Below are positions 1-12,114 of a stretch of DNA of 64,000 bases, piece by piece. The DNA is from Apostichopus japonicus (taxonomy: Eukaryota > Echinodermata > Holothuroidea > Aspidochirotida > Stichopodidae), in NCBI RefSeq assembly GCF_037975245.1, contig NC_092566.1:9468001-9532000 (forward strand), given 5' to 3'. The notes under the pieces were generated by a model. It was not told the origin of the DNA, made no database searches, and saw nothing but the letters and a program-made list of their open reading frames with translations. The translations under genes were made by a program, and so were the position numbers. Within the stretch, counting starts at the first letter, position 1. Every line of letters starts with the position of its first letter.

Positions 1-780
1 TGTGGGAGGCATCTAGATGTGGTACACATTTCTGTCTATGTAAGGTGGCTTTTATGCTTTTTTACAAAGTTTCCAGTGTTTGACCTCTCTTGATCCTGTA
101 TGACCTTCGACCTTCACCGCAACAATAGGGATCATGTTCTAATACCAACTATATGGTGAGCACACATACCAACTATGAGCTGAATTGACGATTTCCTAAG
201 TAACCAAGGTATGTAGTGTTTAAATTGAAAATTTCAGTTTCTGGCTTCAGATGACCGACCTTTGACTTCTACCACAAGCAATAGTGAACACACATACTAT
301 TAAGTATGAGCGCCACTGTATTTAAGTTTGCTTCAGCAAGTTATTAGTGTTTACAATGTTTTAATTGTTTGACCTCTGTTAACCTCAGAGACCGACAGCA
401 AAACCAAAACAGGCATCAGTCTACTCACTAAGGGTAACCAACTGCACGTACAAAGAATGAGCTCAATTGAAGTTTGCCTGGCCAAGAAATGGTGTTTTCA
501 AGGTTTTCGACCTTTGTTGTCCTCAGATGATATTATTGCCTAATTACACAACATATATGCACAACATACCTCGGCCTTTGGGCTGCATGCAGGGCGAATG
601 TAGCAAAGTATTTATTTAAATTAACAGCTAGGGGAATACAGATATTCTGTGTGCACACTAACCTCTGTAACTTCTGCAAGTATGAAGGTTTTACACCAAG
701 TTTCTTTCCCTCTGAAATAGTATCAGGGTTGGGGGGGGGGGAGGTCTATTATGAACAATACAGTAGCTATGATGAGCTAA
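1..780. other. Non-coding, repeat-like sequence
   Basis: No convincing gene. Related phrases recur about every 200 bases (TTTGACCT-like motifs followed by an ACCAACTATGAGCT-like motif). This looks like an old tandem or dispersed repeat that has diverged. A G run lies at about 730-741. No ends or duplications were found. Confidence 0.4.
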
Positions 781-824
781 GAAATCAATTCACTTGAATG
801 ATCAATGGAAAGTGAAGGGATTAC

Positions 825-933
825 CTATTTCCTCACTGACTTTCTTAATCTCTAGCCATGGTGGATCAGTCTCTTTCCCAAGCCAGGCTAGAGCGACTTC
901 TTTTCCAGAAGGTTGGCACTTTTTTCTTGTTCT
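825..933 (-). CDS. Candidate internal exon, product unknown
   Basis: On the minus strand a TTTTAG acceptor (just above 933) and a GTAATC donor (824 downward) bound 109 bases with one fully open frame. It encodes 36 residues, beginning RTRKKCQPSG and ending EIKKVSEEI. The composition looks protein-like (K/E-rich, with the segment ALAWLGKETDPPWLE), unlike shadow frames here. A second exon-like stretch lies upstream at 1582-1822. Between them, at about 1110-1225, one frame reads FNQPSLAECGSCAVAQFN, but a stop lies close upstream and no clean acceptor is visible. I recognise no family. It could be part of a host gene or of an old transposon gene. Confidence 0.3.
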
Positions 934-1581
934 CTAAAATGAACAAGTACATGAAAAATGAAATGCTCCTAAGTGAATACAATACAGTCTTGGGCCTATA
1001 CAAAAACTTTTCAACATAGCGCTGTGCCGACTATTGGTGATGTAAATACATTTTTATCACACAGCAAGTTGAATAGTGTTATTATGTATGTATCTGTTCA
1101 AACTACAAAATACAACATTTTTATCACAACATGCCCCTTCCCATTGATGTGGAGCTCTTCAATGAAGGGAATAAAATTAAATTGTGCAACAGCACAAGAC
1201 CCACATTCAGCAAGGGAAGGCTGGTTAAAGTCCTGGCCCCTTTTTCATTTCTGAGGATATTTTTGTCCCACAGAGACAACTAATGCATGATGAGATTTCT
1301 AACTCTACATTGGTAGCAAGTTTAATGTAGCAACTGGAAACAACCTCTGAATAGCTTCTTTTGTGTCAGTGATTATTTATCTGTGATAGTCATAGCACAT
1401 TTTCTATCTTGTACATGTGTTACAGCTCATCCCTTTAATTCATTCAAATTATGTAACTGCAGAACTACAAATATCTATTAAAAGGCACTCGGACCCTTTC
1501 AGGTTTTATAGTACAAGAGTATATGGAAGCCCTGAAATCTGTAGGTATCGGGTTACTTTTGACAGGAAAAAATAACTGCAC

Positions 1582-1822
1582 AATTGAATTGTAAAGCAAG
1601 TAGCAACATGGGCCTTTTGGTCATTAACAACTTCTCTTGCAGTACGGTATGTTCTGGGCACCAAGCTCTCAATTTCTTTGAGCACCTTATAACATGAGGG
1701 GGGTTTGATCTCATCACTTCCTCGTTCACAGTGTAAAAAGTGAGTCATGGGAACAATATCAAACATTGTGAGGAGGATATATGCCTCCCCTCTCCAGATA
1801 ATCCAGATTACTTCCCCTGGTT
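1582..1822 (-). CDS. Candidate internal exon, product unknown
   Basis: A minus-strand frame is open from a possible AG acceptor at 1823-1824 to beyond 1582. It reads PGEVIWIIWRGEAYILLTMF, continues through HFLHCERGSDEIKPP and ends KAHVATCFTIQ. The codons look coding-like and the frame runs upstream of the internal ATG at 1766, which fits an internal exon better than a first exon. The donor is uncertain: GTGCAG at 1581 downward is weak, and the frame stays open to 1506. It may belong with the 825-933 exon in one minus-strand gene whose other exons lie outside or are too short to see. Function unknown. Confidence 0.3.
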
Positions 1823-2066
1823 CTATCGTTTATCTGCTACATAGAAAGTGTGTAATACTTAACTTACCAAAGTACGTCCCATACTTGAGCTTTCTGTAAA
1901 AAATATTCAAACAGAAAGTGAGTTATATATGTAGAGTAAAGTTCTCCTTGCCACATAGATCTATGAATGGTTGTGACAGCTGCAAATATTTCGGCAGTGC
2001 TTTTCAAAGTTACAGAAAATCAAAATAATTTTGGTAGCACATGGTTATGTTTTTTTTCTCTCTAGG

Positions 2067-2259
2067 TACACTCCCCGACAAAAAAAAAGTAAATGAAACA
2101 AACCCCCGCTCCACCATTCAATGTTAATCGGTCAAAATGGTTGGAGCTGCAATAGGACGCAACATTGAAAGGGGAAGGGGGGGTCTTCAGTTGATCTTGA
2201 GTTGCAAAACTTGTCGCAGTTTCAGCGATTTGGTTTCATTTGTTTTGTCGGGGATTGTA
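2067..2259. mobile_element. Tc1/mariner-like MITE
   Basis: The ends are inverted repeats: CACTCCCCGACAAAA on the left and, on the opposite strand, CAATCCCCGACAAAA on the right. The similarity continues inward (AAATGAAAC). Both sides are flanked by TA, the mariner target duplication. The element without TA is 2069-2257. It is too short to encode a transposase, so it would have moved in trans. Confidence 0.65.
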
Positions 2260-2602
2260 GGCTGCAATGTTGTACATACACTGGAGCACTTAATTTTCAA
2301 AGATCTTAGCTGACCCTTGATGTATACAAAGTATTGAACTTATTTCAACACTAAGTGCAGTTTACGAATTACATATGAGTTTTTGGAGGACAAATCTCTC
2401 ACCCTATATCTGCCAGAAATCTGCAGTCAGCTCAACATATATTTTGTATATTTGACACAGTGTATGCTCAATTTGGGGAAACTATTTTCCCGCTCATTAA
2501 TACAGTAGGCAGTTTCAAGACTTCTTATTGATCATTGCTTTAATCCATTCATTTAGAATAGTTTAAATATGAATTTATTGGAGGGAAAATATTAGGATGT
2601 CA

Positions 2603-5600
2603 ATATACTGTGTATAGTATTTCATTACAAGTGAAAATCAATGGCTGTGCACTTGATCCATTTCTTCATTTGACCACCAGTATGGTAGGAGCTGGCATAT
2701 TTAGTATGTAAAACAAGCTTCACTACCCCTTCATATCTTAATGTTGCATCTGAACCAATGGATGTCATCAGTTGTAATGTAAACTACATTATCATATAGG
2801 TGTGTATAGTATTTCATTACAAGTGAAAATCAATGGCTGTGCACTTGATCCATTTCTTCATTTGACCACCAGTATAGTAGGAGCTGGCATATTTAGTATG
2901 TAAAACAAGCTTCACTACCCCTTCATATCTTAATGTTGCATCTGAACCAATGGATGTCATCAGTTGTAATGTAAACTACAGTACATTATCATATAGGTGT
3001 GTATAGTATTTCACTTCAAGTGAAAATCAATGGCTGTGCACTTGATCCATTTCTTCATTTGACCACCAGTATAGTAGGAGCTGGCATATTTAGTATGTAA
3101 AACAAGCTTCACTACCCCTTCATACCTTAATGTTGCATCTGAACCAATGGATGTCATCAGTTGTAATGTTAACTACATTGTCATAAAGGTGTGTATAGTA
3201 TTTTATTACAAGTGAAAATCAATGGCTGTGCACTTGATCCATTTCTTCATTTGACCACCAGTATGGTAGGAGCTGGCATATTTAGTATGTAAAACAAGCT
3301 TCACTACCCCTTCATACCTTAATGTTGCATCTGAACCAATGGATGTCATCAGTTGTAATGTTAACTACATTGTCATAAAGGTGTGTATAGTATTTTATTA
3401 CAAGTGAAAATCAATGGCTGTGCACTTGATCCATTTCTTCATTTGACCACCAGTATGGTAGGAGCTGGCATATTTAGTATGTAAAACAAGCTTCACTACC
3501 CCTTCATATCTTAATGTTGCATCTGAACCAATGGATGTCATCAGTTGTAATGTTAACTACATTGTCATAAAGGTATAGTATTTCATTACAAGTGAAAATC
3601 AATGGCTGTGCACTTGATCCATTTCTTCATTTGACCACCAGTATGGTAGGAGCTGGCATATTTAGTATGTTAAACAAGCTTCACTACCCCTTCATACCTT
3701 AATGTTGCATCTGAACCAATGGATGTCATCAGTTGTAATGTTAACTACATTGTCATAAAGGTGTGTATAGTATTTCATTACAAGTGAAAATCAATGGCTG
3801 TGCACTTGATCCATTTCTTCATTTGACCACCAGTATAGTAGGAGCTGGCATATTTAGTATGTAAAACAAGCTTCACTACCCCTTCATATCTTAATGTTGC
3901 ATCTGAACCAATGGATGTCATCAGTTGTAATGTAAACTACATTGTCATATAGGTGTATTTCATTACAAGTGAAAATCAATGGCTGTGCACTTGATCCATT
4001 TCTTCATTTGACCACCAGTATAGTAGGAGGCATATTAAGTATGTAAAACAAGCTTCACTACCCCTTCATACCTTAATGTTGCATCTGAACCAATGGATGT
4101 CATCAGTTGTAATGTAAACTACATTGTGATATAGGTGTGTATAGTATTTTATTACAAGTGAAAATCAATGGCTGTGCACTTGATCCATTTCTTCATTTGA
4201 CCACCAGTATGGTAGGAGCTGGCATATTTAGTATGTAAAACAAGCTTCACTACCCCTTCATATCTTAATGTTGCATCTGAACCAATGGATGTCATCAGTT
4301 GTAATGTAAACTACATTGTCAAAAAGGTGTATTTCATTACAAGTGAAAATCAATGGCTGTGCACTTGATCCATTTCTTCATTTGACCACCAGTATAGTAG
4401 GAGGCATATTAAGTATGTAAAACAAGCTTCACTACCCCTTCATATCTTAATGTTGCATCTGAACCAATGGATGTCATCAGTTGTAATGTAAACTACATTG
4501 TCAAAAAGGTGTATTTCATTACAAGTGAAAATCAATGGCTGTGCACTTGATCCATTTCTTCATTTGACCACCAGTATGGTAGGAGCTGGCATATTTAGTA
4601 TGTAAAACAAGCTTCACTACCCCTTCATATCTTAATGTTGCATCTGAACCAATGGATGTCATCAGTTGTAATGTAAACTACATTGTGATATAGGTGTGCA
4701 TAGTATTTTATTACAAGTGAAAATCAATGGCTGTGCACTTGATCCATTTCTTCATTTGACCACCAGTATGGTAGGAGCTGGCATATTTAGTATGTAAAAC
4801 AAGCTTCACTAGCCCTTCATATCTTAATGTTGCATCTGAACCATGGATGTCATCAGTTGTAATGTAAACTACATTGTGATATAGGTGTATTTCATTACAA
4901 GTGAAAATCAATGGCTGTGCACTTGATCCATTTCTTCATTTGACCACCAGTATAGTAGGCGGAATATTTAGTATGTAAAACAAGCTTCACTACCCCTTCA
5001 TATCTTAATGTTGCATCTGAACCAATGGATGTCATCAGTTGTAATGTAAACTACATTGTGATATAGGTGTGTATAGTATTTTATTACAAGTGAAAATCAA
5101 TGGCTGTGCACTTGATCCATTTCTTCATTTGACCACCAGTATGGTAGGAGCTGGCATATTTAGTATGTAAAACAAGCTTCACTACCCCTTCATATCTTAA
5201 TGTTGCATCTGAACCAATGGATGTCATCAGTTGTAATGTAAACTACATTGTCAAAAAGGTGTATTTCATTACAAGTGAAAATCAATGGCTGTGCACTTGA
5301 TCCATTTCTTCATTTGACCACCAGTATGGTAGGAGCTGGCATATTTAGTATGTAAAACAAGCTTCACTACCCCTTCATATCTTAATGTTGCATCTGAACC
5401 AATGGATGTCATCAGTTGTAATGTAAACTACATTGTGATATAGGTGTATTTCATTACAAGTGAAAATCAATGGCTGTGCACTTGATCCATTTCTTCATTT
5501 GACCACCAGTATAGTAGGCGGAATATTTAGTATGTAAAACAAGCTTCACTACCCCTTCATATCTTAATGTTGCATCTGAACCAATGGATGTCATCAGTTG

Positions 5601-7503
5601 TAATGTTAACTACATTGTCATATAGGTGTGTATAGTATTTCATTACAAGTGAAAATCAATGGCTGTGCACTTGATCCATCTTCATTTAACCACCAGTATA
5701 GTAGGCGGAATATTTAGTATGTAAAACAAGCTTCACTACCCCTTCATATCTTAATGTTGCATCTGAACCAATGGATGTCATCAGTTGTAATGTTAACTAC
5801 ATTGTCATAAAGGTGTGTATAGTATTTCATTACAAGTGAAAATCAATGGCTGTGCACTTGATCCATTTCTTCATTTGACCACCAGTATAGTAGGAGCTGG
5901 CATATTTAGTATGTAAAACAAGCTTCACTACCCCTTCATATCTTAATGTTGCATCTGAACCAATGGATGTCATCAGTTGTAATGTAAACTACATTGTGAT
6001 ATAGGTGTATTTCATTACAAGTGAAAATCAATGGCTGTGCACTTGATCCATTTCTTCATTTGACCACCAGTATGGTAGGAGCTGGCATATTTAGTATGTA
6101 AAACAAGCTTCACTACCCCTTCATATCTTAATGTTGCATCTGAACCAATGGATGTCATCAGTTGTAATGTAAACTACATTGTCATAAAGGTGTGTATAGT
6201 ATTTCATTACAAGTGAAAATCAATGGCTGTGCACTTGATCCATTTCTTCATTTGACCACCAGTATAGTAGGAGCTGGCATATTTAGTATGTAAAACAAGC
6301 TTCACTACCCCTTCATATCTTAATGTTGCATCTGAACCAATGGATGTCATCAGTTGTAATGTAAACTACATTGTGATATAGGTGTATTTCATTACAAGTG
6401 AAAATCAATGGCTGTGCACTTGATCCATTTCTTCATTTGACCACCAGTATGGTAGGAGCTGGCATATTTAGTATGTAAAACAAGCTTCACTACCCCTTCA
6501 TATCTTAATGTTGCATCTGAACCAATGGATGTCATCAGTTGTAATGTAAACTACATTGTCATAAAGGTGTGTATAGTATTTCATTACAAGTGAAAATCAA
6601 TGGCTGTGCACTTGATCCATTTCTTCATTTGACCACCAGTATAGTAGGAGGCATATTTAGTATGTAAAACAAGCTTCACTACCCCTTCATATCTTAATGT
6701 TGCATCTGAACCAATGGATGTCATCAGTTGTAATGTAAACTACATTGTGATATAGGTGTGTATAGTATTTCATTACAAGTGAAAATCAATGGCTGTGCAC
6801 TTGATCCATTTTTTCATTTGACCACCAGTATGGTAGGAGCTGGCATATTTAGTATGTAAAACAAGCTTCACTACCCCTTCATATCTTAATGTTGCATCTG
6901 AACCAATGGATGTCATCAGTTGTAATGTTAACTACATTGTCATATAGGTGTGTATAGTATTTCATTACAAGTGAAAATCAATGGCTGTGCACTTGATCCA
7001 TTTCTTCATTTGACCACCAGTATAGTAGGCGGAATATTTAGTATGTAAAACAAGCTTCACTACCCCTTCATATCTTAATGTTGCATCTGAACCAATGGAT
7101 GTCATCAGTTGTAATGTTAACTACATTGTCATATAGGTGTGTATAGTATTTCATTACAAGTGAAAATCAATGGCTGTGCACTTGATCCATCTTCATTTGA
7201 CCACCAGTATAGTAGGAGGCATATTTAGTATGTAAAACAAGCTTCACTACCCCTTCATATCTTAATGTTGCATCTGAACCAATGGATGTCATCAGTTGTA
7301 ATGTTAACTACATTGTCATAAAGGTGTTTATAGTATTTCATTATAAGTGAAAATCAATGGCTGTGCACTTGATCCATTTCTTCATTTGACCACCAGTATG
7401 GTAGGAGCTGGCATATTTAGTATGTAAAACAAGCTTCACTACCCCTTCATATCTTAATGTTGCATCTGAACCAATGGATGTCATCAGTTGTAATGTAAAC
7501 TAC
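2603..7503 (+). repeat. Satellite array, 26 units of about 189 bp
   Basis: The motif ATGGCTGTGCACTTGATCC recurs 26 times between 2641 and about 7357, a mean spacing near 189 bp. Units are nearly identical apart from discrete variants. The linker is long (with GTGTATAG) or short (without it). The middle reads AGGAGCTGGCAT, AGGAGGCAT or AGGCGGAAT. The ATGGTAGG/ATAGTAGG state also varies. Short open frames inside are artefacts. Variants are arranged in repeating pairs and triplets, indicating unequal exchange of multi-unit blocks. Confidence 0.97.
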
Positions 7504-8285
7504 TAATGTGAAACAAGCTTTACTGCCTCTTCCTATCTTCATATTGCATTTGATCAATAGATATCATCAGTTGTCATGCATTCTACTTTGTCATAGGTTT
7601 GTATACCTATGGTATTTCATTACAAGTGAAATAGGGCTGTGCACTTTCTCATTTCAAATTGATTTGAGCACCAGTATGGAAAGAGGAGTATATTGTTAGT
7701 ATGTTAAACAAGTTTCACTACCTCTTCCAATTTTTATTTTGCATCTGAATCAATGGATGTCATCAGTTGTAATGTAAACAACTTTGTCAAGTGTGTATAC
7801 CTATGGTGTTCATTTTTTTATGTCAAATTCATTTGACACCAGTATAATAAGAGGTTTATTTTTATTGTATGTAAAACATGCTTAATTGCCCCTTCCTATG
7901 TTTAGGTTGCATCTGAATTAATGGATGTTGTGATGTGACGTCATAAGTCTAATTGTCATATAACCAATCACACTGTAATATTACAGGCCAATCCGATAAG
8001 ATGCTGGCTAGCCAATTACATCCCATGTTATCTCATTAAGTATGTAAAGTATAAATACTCATGTACGCTACTGTACTATTACTCTCCATGCCTGCTGCTA
8101 CTCATTACGGTTATACCCTACATGTCATTGTTTATGGTTATTTACGTTACGTGAAATATATGTTCAAGAATCAAGAATGACTTTTTCTTCATAATATTGA
8201 TGTCTTCCTGAACATATAATATGACAGATGTCATCAGTTGTAATGTAAACTACTTTGTCATTTGTGTGTATACCCAGGGATGAGA
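7504..8285 (+). repeat. Decayed edge units of the satellite
   Basis: From 7504 the unit is still recognisable (ATCAGTTGTAATGTAAAC, GGGCTGTGCACTTTC, ACCAGTATGG) but carries many substitutions and indels. A solo LTR at 7929-8226 interrupts it, and the satellite phrase resumes at 8227. Divergence rises sharply at the array edge, as expected when homogenisation acts on the interior. Confidence 0.85.
7929..8226 (+). mobile_element. Solo LTR, 298 bp
   Basis: The insert begins TGTGATGT and ends TATGACA (TG...CA termini). It is flanked by the 5-bp duplication GATGT at 7924-7928 and 8227-8231. The intact satellite unit carries one GATGTCATCAG at the same place, so the empty site is known from neighbouring units. 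A TATA-like AGTATAAATAC lies near 8048, which suggests plus orientation. No internal region or second LTR remains, so this is the product of LTR-LTR recombination. The superfamily (Gypsy, Copia or BEL) cannot be told from the LTR alone. Confidence 0.8.
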
Positions 8286-9179
8286 TTAAGTCAATTTAAG
8301 GGCACGGCCATTCAGCCCTGGTGTAATTTTTTTTTAAGGCACCACGGCCATTATGGATGGCACCGAGGCCATTATTAATGTTTCCAAGAATTTAAAAACT
8401 ACCGACTTTTTTTGTGAGTTTAGCCTAACGTTACTATAGCCTACTGTGCTACTCTAGTGCAATGTTTCAAATTTAGAGCGACGATCGAATTTTACCTGGA
8501 CATGCTAATTTAATCATTAACTTACCTACTTAACTTAGTAGTTAGACACTGACAGCATGTTATGTTTTCTATAAAACTGATCAAAGCAAAAGAATCTATC
8601 ATTGCAGTCGTAGTTCCGTAAGCAATGTTTACTTTGTAACTAGTAATTACCATGTATATGTGATATGAAAAAGTGTAGGAGTCCGAGTCGGATCGGAACG
8701 TTCATATACCGCATCGAGAAAACTCCCGTACATATTGCACATAGTTATGTACATCCAGCTCACACACTAAAATACATACACTTGTGTCGCAGAAATTTGT
8801 GCTGCTCAAATAGTGTTGTTTACTTAGGCCTAAACTGGTGAACGTCCTCATTTGACGAGGTTCTACGTAGACAAAATATTTATACTGAATATTAGATCCT
8901 ATTGGAATAACGATGACATGCAGTAATGTTTAATAGTAATTTACTTACCTCCAGTCCATTGAACCAAACGTAGTCTGACCAAGTTGCCAACGTGTTCAAC
9001 GCTAGCTTACACGTGTACGATGCATTATCTAATATACACACGGAATTGGAAAAGGCGCGAATTAAGAAGAGTCGTACTGCACATGCACTATTCAGAGTTC
9101 GAAAGAGGACATTGCCCGCCAAGCGCGCGTGTTGTATCTTATACTGTACTGTACGCACCCTACTCTACTGATACAAATT
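8286..9179. other. Non-coding
   Basis: No gene seen. At 8298-8385 there is a short imperfect tandem phrase, GGCACCACGGCCATTA and variants. The rest is unique-looking A+T-rich sequence. Confidence 0.5.
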
Positions 9180-9205
9180 ATTTATTTTTATCGGCACTGG
9201 GACTG

Positions 9206-9586
9206 TCACTGCCAACTTGGGTAGAAACCATACAAGTCATTGAAAGAGTCGGTCGCTTCAGTCGAAAGTGAGTTGGGTGGGGCTGGTGGAGTTTCGTTCG
9301 ATTGATGTATGTCTACCATAGACATGTATGTGTGATCGTCATCATTTTCTGAACTGACAGTGGCACGAGCAAATGCAGACAAGGTGACGGGTGCAACTTG
9401 CTCAACTTCTCCAGTTGAGGGCCCGGGTCCGCGTAGAGCCTGTGCATTGGGCAATCTCTGTCTCATCGATGCTGCATTTGAGAGACTACGTAATATTCCC
9501 TCATTAATCCTTATTCGTCTATACAATGCTATGATAGCACATAGCACCACTAAATGTAGAATAAAACTTAAAACTGATATATCCAT
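9206..9586 (-). CDS. Small single-pass membrane protein, or last exon of a receptor
   Basis: Open frame of 126 residues. ATG at 9586 has a good context (A at -3, G at +4) and an in-frame stop two codons upstream. Residues 5-22 are strongly hydrophobic (LSFILHLVVLCAIIAL) and are followed by RRIRI, which fits a signal anchor with a cytoplasmic tail. The tail is Ser/Thr/Pro-rich and holds an acidic DDDHTYMSM stretch (YMSM fits the YxxM SH2-binding pattern) and ends DLYGFYPSWQ. An AATAAA signal lies at 9180-9185 on this strand, about 20 bases past the stop. An AG acceptor-like TCTTGCTACAG lies just upstream of the ATG, so this may instead be the transmembrane and tail exon of a longer receptor. 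No family recognised. Confidence 0.45.
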   Translation of the reverse strand: MDISVLSFILHLVVLCAIIALYRRIRINEGILRSLSNAASMRQRLPNAQALRGPGPSTGEVEQVAPVTLSAFARATVSSENDDDHTYMSMVDIHQSNETPPAPPNSLSTEATDSFNDLYGFYPSWQ

Positions 9587-9776
9587 ATTTCAAAACAACT
9601 GTACTGTAGCAAGACCGTAGCCAATTACAATATACTATCAAAAATGATGACAATCCAACTAAATTACATATGGAGACTCCAGAGTGGAGCAGGTTGTCAC
9701 AAAATGTCTTAACCTCGTTCTCTAGCAAAGGGGGAAACCACGTGTTGAAAGTGAGGGGGAGCAGCCAATAGCAACG

Positions 9777-9810
9777 CAGAGCCGTATATAGAGCTCTATA
9801 TACGGCTCTG
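9777..9810. mobile_element. 34-bp perfect palindrome with 8-bp target duplication (minimal hAT-like element)
   Basis: CAGAGCCGTATATAGAG is followed directly by its exact reverse complement, with no spacer. The direct repeat TAGCAACG flanks it at 9769-9776 and 9811-9818. An 8-bp duplication and CAGAG termini are hAT hallmarks (YARNG-type ends). It reads as two fused terminal repeats with the whole interior gone. Confidence 0.75.
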
Positions 9811-9818
9811 TAGCAACG

Positions 9819-10437
9819 TGATCTGTGGGCGAGCAAAGCGAGCACGTCACTAGGAACTGGGGATCTTGTTTCAATATCATGTATTTCAGCGTATATGGAA
9901 GTGTTGCCGTCGGGGTTGCCGTTGTGATGTCATGAATGACATTATTAGGATCATGTGTACATAAAATACTAATTAATGTTTTACTATTTAGATTAAGCTA
10001 GTAGTAAAGACCGCCTGTTTTTTATTTTATTTATTTTAACGTGCACCTGTGAACAATGGATGAGTTTCACGATAATCAACGGGCTATTTTGGACCTCGAC
10101 CCCAGAAAATATTGTCTTCCAGAAGTTGGGGAGGTCCTCGTAAAAGTTGCAATGGGGTCACAACCCCTCCCCCCCCCCTCCAAGTCGTTGCGTCCTTGAC
10201 AGAGGGTGATCTTTTTGGTGAATACTCAGTAAGCTGGATACATGGGCGTTCGCAGAAATGTTTGTAAGTGGTGGGGGGGGGGGGCAACATTAATAGGCCT
10301 ATAACACATATTTGACACTAGTATCTGAGCGCAACGATAATTGTTTAACCAACAAAATACTCCGATCGTCGGAAAAGGCACTTCCCAGGCATTATTTTAC
10401 TCATATTACTGTTCTTTTTATCCAGTATAAACAAATG
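9819..10437. other. Non-coding
   Basis: No gene seen. It contains homopolymers: a C run near 10169-10179 and a G run near 10271-10283. Two short G/C-rich stretches resemble hAT MITE debris but have no ends. Confidence 0.5.
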
Positions 10438-10852
10438 CAGGCCCGTAGCCAGACAAGGTCCCAAAGGGGTGGGGCAAATATTTGTTCAGGGGCGGGATAT
10501 ATTAGTCACACTATCTAAGCATGGTGCTACCATCAATCGTTTGGCGCGTAGCATGCAAAGAACACAACGTTGTGATGCGATTCCTTGCCGAGTGAATAGA
10601 GCATGGGAGAACAAATGTATTGCTCAATGTTTTTGGGGGCAAATCTCAGAATCTAGGCCTGCAAAGTTAAGGCATAAGTTAAGGCCGGTGTCTGAGGTGA
10701 GGGGTGTCCCTCTTCCCCTTCATTTTTTTTTTACTGAAACCAGACACAAAATGGTGCTATCAATTGCTATTTTCGAGCATAAATAGCCTTTCCAATATAT
10801 TCGCGATAAGTTTATACTCAATGCACAACTTATTCACTTGACTGTATAGAGA
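10438..10852 (+). mobile_element. Decayed hAT-type MITE fragment
   Basis: It begins CAGGCCCGTAGCCAGA, like the ends of better-preserved elements in this window. At about 10509-10552 it carries a decayed form of their shared core (ATCTAAGC, GTTTGGCGCGTAGC). No matching right end or duplication was found, so the right boundary is approximate. Confidence 0.45.
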
Positions 10853-12012
10853 AAAAAAAATCGAAAATCAGTAGGCCTATAGAGAAATTACCAATTGTCT
10901 ACAAAAAGTGAGGTGGTACACCTTTCAAATTTTACGAAAGATCGAGCAAAACACGGCGAGAAATTTACGCGAAAATGGCACATCGTGCTAAATGCAACTA
11001 ATTTCATGTATACAAGGCTCTATTTCTATAAGACCACATCTTGTGTTAAGCGGGGAGAAAAGAAAGTATTTTCTAGAATTTCCAAAAATACGGAAGAAAG
11101 AATATCCTACCATAGTTAAGTGTATAGCAAATAGCCTAACCACCTCGGAGGTAACGGATCTCACGTAACTACAAAATACAGCATATGTATTTTGCGGAGT
11201 TGACGTTTTCTACAAGAACATGGAAACAATATTTAGCATTGAGTTAATCATGCCAAGTGGCCTAAAAGATGTGATTACAAGGGTGACTTTCATAAAGATG
11301 GCCATATATAGCTAGGGGCTTTGATATCGTGCTATGCGTGTATGGTATGCACTGTGCCTCGTGTTTCATGGGGAATAACCTGTTTTGTTCATGCGGAGGA
11401 GTCAGTTGGCTTGAGGTGTGTTTTACTTCCCTAAATATTACGGGGGTAGTTTACCTACTTTCTTGAACGTCTAAGGCAATATTTTGCATAACTTTACCGA
11501 TCCTTATACTGACTGACCTAATTAATTCTAGAATGGAGCCAAAACATTTACTGAATTTACTCCATGAAACATCCATTGGAAACGAGCCAAAAATGTTATC
11601 AAACAGGTGTTACAGATAGGGGATGAGCTCATAGTTGTTTGGAAAGGTACCTGGGAAAATTCGCAGCACATGTAGCGTACTATTTGGGTAGGTTTAAACA
11701 CCGTTGTAAAATGTACATATAGTGCATGCTATTCATTGTTAGGCAGTCTAGAAACGGGGCTTTGCATTTTATTTTCATTTTATAACATAATATAGCATCT
11801 ATAACTTGTCATTTTAAAATTTCCATAAGTTTCGTGACAATTTAAATTCAAAAGGTTGTCAGTATTTTGCATCCTCAACTGCGAATGTTGTTATCGCCAG
11901 ACACGCAAAAATACCAAACTTTTTCGGGGGCCTTCGCCCCCTGGACACTCACAAGAGGTTCCACCCCTTGACCCCACCATATAATTTCTGCCGTTTCCTA
12001 TTTATTCGCAGG
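10853..12012 (+). mobile_element. Third, decayed copy of the TAGKGCTGTG hAT family (copy C)
   Basis: From about 10863 (GAAAATCAGTAG) to about 12012 the sequence parallels copies A (33970-36838) and B (37786-39294). Shared landmarks are TTACCAATTGT, CACCTTTCAAATTTTACGA, AAATGCAACTAAT, GACCACATCT, TTGACGTTTTCTACAAGA, CAGACACGCAAAAA and TTCGCCCC. Both termini are missing or unrecognisable. Several internal indels separate it from A and B, so it is an older insertion. No transposase-like frame is visible. Confidence 0.75.
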
Positions 12013-12114
12013 GTGCATAGGTGTAGAACACGGAAAGGATAACCGATCACAACATACGATGATCATGTAACAACATATAGACCTAATAATAATTTGTTGG
12101 CACTGGTATAATTA

